A DNA stretch of 40,782 nucleotides from Deltaproteobacteria bacterium. Lineage in GTDB: Bacteria; Desulfobacterota; Desulfomonilia; UBA1062. The notes under the pieces are model-generated. The model searched no databases. It was not told the origin of the DNA and worked only from the letters and a program-made list of their open reading frames with translations. The stretch lies in contig JAFGIF010000291.1 in the NCBI GenBank assembly GCA_016929755.1, positions 1-40,782 of the forward strand, in the 5' to 3' direction. Both the position numbers and the translations under genes were made by a program. Positions 34,779 to 40,782 of the stretch are shown here, piece by piece. Positions within the stretch are counted from its first letter, which is position 1, and each line of letters begins with the position of its first letter.

Positions 34779-36397
34779 TATCTTTTTTTTTCGGAGCTTC
34801 CCTGCGTCACCCGCTGCGGGATTACATATGCCACCCGGGCGTTTCTTGAGCCAAGTTCGCGCTCCAATACTATGTTCACCCTGGCATTTTTCTGCAAAGC
34901 CTCAAGCGCTCGATCGTGCTTGTCGGCCCAGAAGTAAAATCCTGAAGTTTGTATTTCCGGGGGATCCTTCTCAGCGAAATGCCTTTTAAAAACCAGAGAA
35001 ACCAGGCCGCGGTTTGCCTGATCATGTCCAAGGACATTCAGCTCCTGATTATCAACTATCTTCAGGGCCTGGCGTGCAAAATCCAAATAATCCTCATGCG
35101 GTTTCATATAGCTGAAATAGACCGTGCTGCTTGTAATCAGGGCCACACATATGGCCATGACAAGGGCAAATCCCCGAAGGTGCTTCATCGGTTTATATTT
35201 CATGATAACGGCTAAACTCGACAGGGCAACCACTCCCATTACAACGGCTATGGCAGGTCTGCCTAAAAATAGCCCAGCAAACGGGGCAATACTGAAAATG
35301 ATCGCTAAGAGCCAGGTGATCTTCAGCATGGCTTCTTCCCAGCGTTTCCGGCTCCCTGACGCCAGCCAGCCGGCGATCATGCATGCCGCTGCAGGATAAA
35401 GCGGCACCAGATAAAACCCCCTCTTGGTCGAAGCCAGGCTTAACAGAAAGAATGGCCCGACAAACCAGCTTGCATATTGATCGTCGCGCATGTTGCGGAT
35501 GGACGCAACCAGGGCCGGGATAAACAGAAAAGTCCAGGGTAAAAAATTTCCGGGAAAATGATAAACATGATACAGGAGCCCCTGTTGATGACCTAGCGCG
35601 GCCCCCTCCAGAGTTCCGAAAAAGCGCATAAAATTGTTGACTACAAAGACCTCCCGTACAAAGGGCCAACCGCCTTGTGCATAAAGACCAACGATCCACG
35701 GCACAACCGGCGCCAGTACCAGGAGTGTCACCAGCAAAGGCCTTATTCTGAAGATGATCGTTATATCTCTTTTCCTGATTATATCTACGGCCAATGCCGA
35801 AGCTACAATCGCCGGACCCACCAGGCCTTTGGCCATGAAAGCTATTCCCAGCGAAAGACCCAGAAGGATCGAATCAATCACCCGGTGATCATCCAGCACC
35901 CGCTGATAGGCATACATGGCCAAAGTGACCCCAAAGACCAGGGCCATATCAACCATGATCCAGCGTGACAACTGGAAAAACTCCCAGGAACTTGCCAGGA
36001 TGCCTGCGGCGATAAGCCCGTGTAAAAATCCCAGCTTTCTGGAAGCAATAAAAACCGTAAGTATGATTGTAAAAGCGGCAAACACCAACGATACCAGGCG
36101 ATACGAAACATCTTGACCCATGCCAAAGAGACGCCCTGACAGGGCTCCGCAGACGAAGTATAAAGGAGGCTTCTCCAAAAATGGCCTGCCATTGAGATGG
36201 GGCACACAATAATCACCTGTGCGTGCCATCTCGGCACAAATGCCGGCAACCCGGGGCTCATCCGGCCGCCAGAGGCCATGGTTGATGCCGGGTAACAGCA
36301 GAATACACAACAATACCCCAAAGGCAATGAGTTGAGGTAATGTCCTTTTTATCGACAATTTTTCTACATCACGAATAATTAAATCGGCTGATGTCAT
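34778..36397 (-). CDS. ArnT-like lipid A aminoarabinose transferase (GT-C fold), copy 2
   Basis: 539 residues, same family and layout as copy 1. The catalytic-type motif is 'WRPDEPRVAGICAEMARTGD' (Asp46/Glu47) followed by 'GRPFLEKPPLYF', then multiple membrane helices and a C-terminal periplasmic domain. A cytoplasmic N-terminal extension of about 20 residues ('MTSADLIIRDVEKL') is shared with copy 3, and the two are close paralogues throughout. The ATG at 36397 has no Shine-Dalgarno sequence. Upstream lies a 174-nt leader that is also present ahead of copy 3. A run of nine A lies just before its stop. Confidence 0.87.
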   Translation of the reverse strand: MTSADLIIRDVEKLSIKRTLPQLIAFGVLLCILLLPGINHGLWRPDEPRVAGICAEMARTGDYCVPHLNGRPFLEKPPLYFVCGALSGRLFGMGQDVSYRLVSLVFAAFTIILTVFIASRKLGFLHGLIAAGILASSWEFFQLSRWIMVDMALVFGVTLAMYAYQRVLDDHRVIDSILLGLSLGIAFMAKGLVGPAIVASALAVDIIRKRDITIIFRIRPLLVTLLVLAPVVPWIVGLYAQGGWPFVREVFVVNNFMRFFGTLEGAALGHQQGLLYHVYHFPGNFLPWTFLFIPALVASIRNMRDDQYASWFVGPFFLLSLASTKRGFYLVPLYPAAACMIAGWLASGSRKRWEEAMLKITWLLAIIFSIAPFAGLFLGRPAIAVVMGVVALSSLAVIMKYKPMKHLRGFALVMAICVALITSSTVYFSYMKPHEDYLDFARQALKIVDNQELNVLGHDQANRGLVSLVFKRHFAEKDPPEIQTSGFYFWADKHDRALEALQKNARVNIVLERELGSRNARVAYVIPQRVTQGSSEKKR

Positions 36398-36571
36398 ATC
36401 GCACTAGTCAAAAACAGCTTGTTTTCCCATGTAATTTTTTTCACTCAAAGCACCTGTAAAAAGTTTCCCGTTTAAAGGCTTACCAGAGGCAAACAACTTA
36501 TTTGATCACCTCTGGAACAAGGAGCATAAAAACCATATCTCTCATCTCTGATGCTCGGCCCCAAAAACTCA
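36398..36571 (-). ncRNA. Conserved structured leader upstream of arnT2 (copy 1 of duplicated leader)
   Basis: This stretch aligns over its whole length, by eye at roughly 80 percent identity, with 40611-40782 ahead of arnT3, including a 1-nt length change that rules out a shared reading frame. Read on the - strand it can form three stems. P1: GAGCAT/ATGCTC (36551-36556 with 36522-36527). P2: CCAGAGG/CCTCTGG (36509-36515 with 36483-36489). P3: AAGCCTT with AGG-T-GCTT (36475-36481 with 36448-36455). I do not recognise a known riboswitch class. It could instead be conserved as an operator region. Together with 36572-36797 it fills the 400-nt gap between the kinase gene and arnT2. Confidence 0.5.
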
Positions 36572-36763
36572 CCAAATTTCTTGATATACAAACCCGCCCA
36601 CCAGTTTGTACCCAAAGTAAACCATGGAAAAAACATATACGGGAGCAATCAATGCCCGGCCAGATTCACTCATCGTTTCAATCTCCATGTGTCGTAACTG
36701 TGCCTGCGTAATATGAAGTTGTCCCGATCGCACCTGGGAGGTAACATATAGCCTTTGTTTCAC
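36569..36763 (-). CDS. Possible small ORF between sensor kinase and arnT2 leader
   Basis: A 64-residue frame from a GTG at 36763, ending 'FGYKLVGGFVYQEIW'. One hydrophobic stretch ('ALIAPVYVFSMVYFGYKLVG') could be a membrane helix. No Shine-Dalgarno sequence and no recognised family, so it may be spurious or a gene remnant. Its stop falls right at the edge of the duplicated leader. Confidence 0.22.
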   Translation of the reverse strand: MKQRLYVTSQVRSGQLHITQAQLRHMEIETMSESGRALIAPVYVFSMVYFGYKLVGGFVYQEIW

Positions 36764-36778
36764 CGAAAGATGATCTGG

Positions 36779-36798
36779 AAATTACTTTTTGGTAATTT
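36779..36798 (-). other. Hairpin at the 3' end of the sensor kinase gene
   Basis: AAATTAC (36779-36785) pairs perfectly with GTAATTT (36792-36798) across a 6-nt loop, starting in the kinase stop codon. It is AT-rich without a following U-run, so at best a weak terminator or mRNA-end structure. Confidence 0.35.
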
Positions 36799-38189
36799 TA
36801 GGATGATTCGATGATTCCGGGGAGTACAACCGTAAAAGAAGAACCTTTCGTCTGCAAGCTTTCCACCAGGATTTTGCCTCCGTGGGCCCTGATAACAGCA
36901 TCTGCATAGCTGAGCCCCAGACCGTTGCCGGATGAAGAACGACTGTGGTCTCCCCGGTAAAACCGCTCAAAAATGCGGGGCAGGTCACTAGGGACAATGC
37001 CGATCCCTGAATCAGCTATTAAAATCATAGCTGTCTGACCATCTCGTTCTACCTTAACGGAAACTGTTCCTCCATCAGGAGTATATTTGATGGCATTGTC
37101 CAGAATGTTTGCAACCGCGCGTTGCAGTCTTGCGATATCAGTTTCAATTTTGATCGACTCCGGTGGGATTTTACATTCGAGCACGATAGATTTTTCTTCA
37201 GCAAGCGGTGAAAAAAGATCGCATGATTGTGCAACCAACTCTCCCACATTTACCGGCTCATGAGAAAATTTAGCCAGGCCTGAATCAGCAGTTGCAATTT
37301 CCAGCATGGTGTTGATCATTTCCACAAGGCGATCGCATTCCTCTACTATTATTCCTGCCATTTCCCGGTATTCCTCTATTCCCGCTTCGCCGGTGGCAGT
37401 TGTTTCGGCAATCCCCCGTATCCTGGTAATCGGACTGCGCAGGTCATGGGCGATATTGTTGGTGACATCCTGTAATTCCGCAAGCAGGTTCTGAATCCGC
37501 GCAAGCATGTCATTAAAGGCAGTTGCCAGGCCGTCAATCTCCGCACCCTCGTTTCCAGGGAGAACCCGCTGATTGATATTATCCTTGCCGATACTGACCG
37601 CGGCCTGTGTAACCCGCTCGACCCCGGACATGGCGCGTCTGGCGGTAAACCGCCCCATAATACTGCCGCAAAGGATCATTACCATAATAGCTGTCAGAAA
37701 CATCTCCCGATACATGGCCATCAAGGCATCCTTATCTTCAACCGAGACACCGATTTCCAGCAGGTGCCCGTCCACGAGTCTTTTATAGATCACACGGACA
37801 TTTCTTGCGCGATCCGGAATCGAAATTGTCCTTAAAACATGCTGGTTTTCTCCAAGCTCATCAAGGTCGTCGGGCATGAAGTCAATGCCTTGCCAGGATG
37901 AAAGATCAGAGGATGCTCTGATCTCTTTTTCAGGGGAAAGCAGGAGAAAAAACGCCCGGTCAAGTCCTTCCGAAGCCGCCTCGTGCTGCAGAACCGCATC
38001 CAGGGTTGCAAGACCCTGCGCCTGATACAATCCGCCGAACTCGACTACCTCTTCCTGCAGTTCTTTGTCAACCTTCTGCTTCATTGATGATGAAAGGGTT
38101 GCATAGACAATTACAAAAACCACAATGGACAAGACTGCAAACAAAATCGTGTAGCGGACGGTCAGGCGAGAGGTAAGTGTACGGAACAT
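36798..38189 (-). CDS. Two-component sensor histidine kinase linked to Ara4N genes
   Basis: 463 residues from the ATG at 38189 (GAGGAG about 10 nt upstream, overlapping the regulator's stop region); an ATG at 38213 would add eight. Domains: TM1 (about 10-32), a periplasmic sensor of about 120 residues, TM2 (about 152-175), HAMP, a HisKA box 'NIAHDLRSPITRIR' with phospho-acceptor His248, and a HATPase with 'NAIKYTPDGG', 'DSGIGI' and 'GNGLGLSYA'. The periplasmic region holds short ExxE motifs ('ELQE', 'EVVE', 'ELGE') and an acidic patch, reminiscent of but not homologous to PmrB's iron-binding ExxE. In other bacteria Ara4N genes answer to PmrAB or PhoPQ; this is a candidate functional counterpart. 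Overall it also resembles CusS-type kinases. Confidence 0.9.
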   Translation of the reverse strand: MFRTLTSRLTVRYTILFAVLSIVVFVIVYATLSSSMKQKVDKELQEEVVEFGGLYQAQGLATLDAVLQHEAASEGLDRAFFLLLSPEKEIRASSDLSSWQGIDFMPDDLDELGENQHVLRTISIPDRARNVRVIYKRLVDGHLLEIGVSVEDKDALMAMYREMFLTAIMVMILCGSIMGRFTARRAMSGVERVTQAAVSIGKDNINQRVLPGNEGAEIDGLATAFNDMLARIQNLLAELQDVTNNIAHDLRSPITRIRGIAETTATGEAGIEEYREMAGIIVEECDRLVEMINTMLEIATADSGLAKFSHEPVNVGELVAQSCDLFSPLAEEKSIVLECKIPPESIKIETDIARLQRAVANILDNAIKYTPDGGTVSVKVERDGQTAMILIADSGIGIVPSDLPRIFERFYRGDHSRSSSGNGLGLSYADAVIRAHGGKILVESLQTKGSSFTVVLPGIIESS

Positions 38190-38190
38190 C

Positions 38191-38868
38191 CTACTTGCGC
38201 TCCTCGAGAACATAGCCCATGCCCCTGAGCGTATGAATCAACTTGGGATCGAAGTTGCGGTCGATCTTGTCGCGCAGACGGCAGATGCGTGCCTCAACCA
38301 CATTGGTTTGCGGATCAAAATTGTATTCCCAGACATTTTCCATAATCATTGTTTTCGATACAACCCTGCCGGTGTTGCGCATCAGGTATTCGAGGAGGGC
38401 AAATTCCCTGGACTGGAGTTCGATCTCATTGCCTGACCGGAAAACCTTACGCCGTACGATATCCAGGCTCAGATCTGCGACTTGCAGGCTTGTCGGGTCA
38501 GGTACGGAATGCACCCTGCGAACAAGGGCCTGTATCCGCGCCAGAAGTTCGGAAAAGGCAAAGGGTTTGACCAGATAATCGTCTCCCCCGGCCTGCAGGC
38601 CTCTGATGCGATCATCGACTGTGCTTCTGGCACTCAAAACAATTACCGGCAACTGATTCTTTCTTTTACGAAGAGCTTCAATTAAATCGAGGCCGTTCAT
38701 TTTCGGCAGCATAATATCTACGACGGCCACATCGTAGGATTCGGTTGTCGCAAGCCCTAATCCAGCCTCTCCATCCGGGGCATGTTCAACAATATAGCCT
38801 GACTGCTTCAACCCCTTCGTTATGAATGAAGCTGTTTTTTCATCATCTTCAACAAGCAGAATCTTCAC
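38191..38868 (-). CDS. OmpR-family response regulator linked to Ara4N genes
   Basis: 225 residues from a GTG at 38868 (AAGGAG 11 nt upstream). Receiver domain with acidic pair Asp8/Asp9, phospho-acceptor Asp51 ('VAVVDIMLPKMNGLDL') and Lys in 'YLVKPFAFSELLAR'. C-terminal winged helix (about 128-223) with 'LLEYLMRNTGRVVSKTMI' and 'VEARICRLRDKIDR'. It starts 50 nt after arnT3 and overlaps the kinase, so arnT3-regulator-kinase looks like one operon. Likely targets are the arnT promoters or leaders on either side; that is inference. Confidence 0.93.
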   Translation of the reverse strand: MKILLVEDDEKTASFITKGLKQSGYIVEHAPDGEAGLGLATTESYDVAVVDIMLPKMNGLDLIEALRKRKNQLPVIVLSARSTVDDRIRGLQAGGDDYLVKPFAFSELLARIQALVRRVHSVPDPTSLQVADLSLDIVRRKVFRSGNEIELQSREFALLEYLMRNTGRVVSKTMIMENVWEYNFDPQTNVVEARICRLRDKIDRNFDPKLIHTLRGMGYVLEERK

Positions 38869-38918
38869 CGTGCAGATACTCCTTGTGGCATTTCAGAATC
38901 AATGTTTTGGTACAATGT

Positions 38919-40610
38919 TCAATAATAAGGTTTGCCGCCAAACGCAACTCTTTTTCCTGACATTAAATATTTCGTTTCGTTGATTTTTTCCGTTGAACCG
39001 TCCGGAAAACAAGAAGATTTTATCTCCGGGATAATCTGTGCCAGCCAGGCTTGTTTGTTGCCAATATCCTTCTCTAATATTACATTAATCCTGCCGGCCT
39101 TTTTCAATTGCTTTAGAACTTTGTCATGCCTGTCGGCCCACACATACAGCCCGGGTTCATTGATATCCGCAGGATTCTCAACGACCGTAAAATTCCTGCC
39201 GGACAGCATGGGCAGAACACCCTCAAAAATCTCCTCTGATCCAAGGATGGATATTTGCCTCGTCCCCGCCTGCTCCAGAACCTGGCGTGTAAAACCCAGA
39301 TAGTCTTCTTTGGGCTTCATATAGGAAAAATAGACCGTCATGCTCGAACTCAGGGCCACGCATATTACCAAAACCAGAGCAAGGCCTTTGACTTTTTTCA
39401 ACAAGTTGTTTTTCAGGACACATATTGCAAATCCCACTGATATGAATGCCATGCTGATACCCAGCACCGGCCTTCCCAGGAAGATTCCCGCCAGAGGCAG
39501 GGCGCTGCCAAGAATGGCAATAATCCAGGTCAGATTTAGCACGTTGGCCTCCCAGCGATTGAGCGAACCCCTGCTGAGCCACTGTGCGGTCATGCAGGCA
39601 GCTGCGGGATACAGCGGCACCAGATAGACACCACGCTTGGTGGATGACAGGCAGAGCAGGAGAAATGGCCCAATAAACCAGCTTATAAAACGGTCATTCC
39701 GAAATTTGCGAATGGAAGTTGCCAGGGCGGGGATTAACACAAATGTCCAGGGCAGAAAATCTCTGGGGAAATGATTAAAATAGTACAGAATGCCGTGTTG
39801 ATGACCGAGGGCAGCCGCCTGAGATGTTCCCAGAAACCGCATAATGTTGTTAACCACGATGACCTCGCGTACAAACGGCCATCCGCCCTTGATATAAAGC
39901 CCGCTGATCCATGGCAGGATCGGCACCAGCATGAAAAGAATGATCCAGGCTGGCCTGATCCTGCGTATAATGCTTACCTCTTTTGTCCTGATAAGATCGG
40001 TGCATACAGCCGCAGCAACAATCACCGGACCCACCAGGCCCTTGGCCATGAAAGCGATCCCCAACGCCAGCCCCAGAATGATCGAGTCCGTCAGTTTGTT
40101 CTTATCCACCAGCTTCAGATAGGCATACATGGCCAGCGTTACTCCGAATACCAAGGCGATGTCGACCTGAATCCAGCGTGCTATGTGAAAAAACTGCCAG
40201 GAGCTTGCGAGAATGCACGCAGCCAAAACGCCAGTAACAGGCCCATCTCTTTTCGACGCGATAAAAAACGTGAGGATAAGCGTTAAAACAGCAAATAGTA
40301 TTGATACTGCACGGTAGGGCACATCCTTATCCGCGCCGAAAAGGCGTCCAGCCAGCGCTCCGCAGGCAAAATATAACGGTGGTTTTTCTAAAAACGGCTT
40401 GTTGTTAAGATGCGGCACACAATAATCTCCAGTGCGTGCCATCTCGGAACAGATCCCGGCCACCCTCGGTTCATCCGGCCGCCAGATGCCATGGTTGATA
40501 CCGGGTAACAGCACAAGGCACAACAAGATCAACAGGGCAATTCGTCGGGGCAGAGTGATCATCTTCGGCAATTTTTCTACATCACTAATAATTGAATCGG
40601 TAGATGTCAT
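38919..40610 (-). CDS. ArnT-like lipid A aminoarabinose transferase (GT-C fold), copy 3
   Basis: 563 residues, a close paralogue of copy 2 from the first residues ('MTSTDSIISDVEKL'), through the motif 'WRPDEPRVAGICSEMARTGD' (Asp46/Glu47), to the periplasmic C-terminal domain. It has about 24 extra C-terminal residues ('GKRVAFGGKPYY' at the very end) that may come from loss of the original stop. Shared flanking leader DNA shows that the duplication included the upstream region. It is first in the transcription order of this island, ahead of the two-component genes. No Shine-Dalgarno sequence before its ATG. Confidence 0.87.
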   Translation of the reverse strand: MTSTDSIISDVEKLPKMITLPRRIALLILLCLVLLPGINHGIWRPDEPRVAGICSEMARTGDYCVPHLNNKPFLEKPPLYFACGALAGRLFGADKDVPYRAVSILFAVLTLILTFFIASKRDGPVTGVLAACILASSWQFFHIARWIQVDIALVFGVTLAMYAYLKLVDKNKLTDSIILGLALGIAFMAKGLVGPVIVAAAVCTDLIRTKEVSIIRRIRPAWIILFMLVPILPWISGLYIKGGWPFVREVIVVNNIMRFLGTSQAAALGHQHGILYYFNHFPRDFLPWTFVLIPALATSIRKFRNDRFISWFIGPFLLLCLSSTKRGVYLVPLYPAAACMTAQWLSRGSLNRWEANVLNLTWIIAILGSALPLAGIFLGRPVLGISMAFISVGFAICVLKNNLLKKVKGLALVLVICVALSSSMTVYFSYMKPKEDYLGFTRQVLEQAGTRQISILGSEEIFEGVLPMLSGRNFTVVENPADINEPGLYVWADRHDKVLKQLKKAGRINVILEKDIGNKQAWLAQIIPEIKSSCFPDGSTEKINETKYLMSGKRVAFGGKPYY

Positions 40611-40782
40611 ATCGAACTAGTCAAAAGCAGCTTGTTTAACCCTGTGATTTTTTCACTCGAAGCACCTGCAGAAAGTTTTCCGTTTCAAGGCTTATCAGCG
40701 GCGAACAACTTCTTTGATCACCACAGGAAGAAGGAGCAGAAAAATATGACTCTCTGCTCTGATGCTCGGCCCCAGGAACTCA
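40611..40782 (-). ncRNA. Conserved structured leader upstream of arnT3 (copy 2, runs to the window edge)
   Basis: Homologous to 36398-36571. The three stems are retained with changes. P1 is GAGCAG/CTGCTC in place of GAGCAT/ATGCTC. P2 keeps most pairs, with one G-U and one mismatch. P3 keeps AAGCCTT with AGG-T-GCTT. Similarity is still strong at the last base of the window, so the duplicated unit may extend further. Confidence 0.5.

Noticed and set aside
36421..36490. PhoP or PmrA boxes in the arnT leader
   Set aside because: A GTTT-N3-GTTT repeat is present and conserved, but its 7-nt period does not fit the 11-nt spacing of those boxes.
36398..36571. The shared leader as a known riboswitch (cyclic-di-GMP, cobalamin, SAM or fluoride type)
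   Set aside because: I could not find the conserved core sequences of these classes in either copy; a short resemblance to a cobalamin motif does not extend.
36398..40782. The leader similarity as conserved protein-coding sequence
   Set aside because: The copies differ by a 1-nt indel, and stop codons occur in all frames near the arnT starts.

Overview
The window looks like chromosomal DNA from a Gram-negative anaerobe of the Desulfobacterota (the former Deltaproteobacteria, sulfate-reducing or syntrophic type). The clues are a selenocysteine-containing, Tat-exported formate dehydrogenase, an lpxC-ntrY-ntrX block, lipid A modification genes, and a 546-residue protein that resembles a family I associate with this phylum. 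This placement is inference from gene content. I saw no tRNA, rRNA, CRISPR array, insertion sequence or phage gene.

Layout, left to right. (1) 1-2544: the 3' part of a large beta-rich, probably exported protein that runs off the left edge. (2) 2646-9035: an efflux operon on the + strand (TetR regulator, TolC-like channel, lipoprotein membrane-fusion protein, RND pump). (3) 9075-10715: a conserved protein of unknown function. (4) 10869-12245: three tandem small heat-shock proteins, closed by an intrinsic terminator. (5) 12431-16935, - strand: formate dehydrogenase fdhA-fdhB-fdhC. FdhA reads through an in-frame UGA (selenocysteine 186) followed by a SECIS-like hairpin. (6) Divergent fdhE, then tatB-tatC, which encode the maturation factor and the export machinery that such an enzyme needs. 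(7) 19038-25688, + strand: lpxC, ntrY, ntrX, a radical SAM protein and radC, tightly packed. (8) 25861-40610, - strand: an aminoarabinose (L-Ara4N) lipid A modification island.

The Ara4N island is the most unusual part. Read in the direction of transcription it runs: leader - arnT3 - response regulator - sensor kinase - small ORF - leader - arnT2 - arnT1 - (small ORF) - arnB - flippase-like membrane protein - arnC - formyltransferase (N-terminal half of ArnA) - decarboxylase (C-terminal half of ArnA) - arnD - small membrane ORF - MFS transporter. It differs from the enterobacterial arn operon in several ways. ArnA is split into two genes that keep every catalytic residue I could align. The position usually held by ArnE/ArnF has a UPF0104/LPG-synthase-TM-type protein instead. 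There are three ArnT-type transferases and a built-in two-component system. A non-coding leader of about 172-174 nt, with three possible stems, is present in front of both arnT2 and arnT3. No UDP-glucose dehydrogenase (Ugd) is visible in the window.

A second pattern is that tatB, lpxC, fdhE and, less strictly, tetR have a good TTGACx-N17-TAtnnx promoter ending only 7-18 nt before the start codon, with no Shine-Dalgarno sequence. This suggests leaderless or nearly leaderless mRNAs next to operons whose genes have strong AGGAGG sites.
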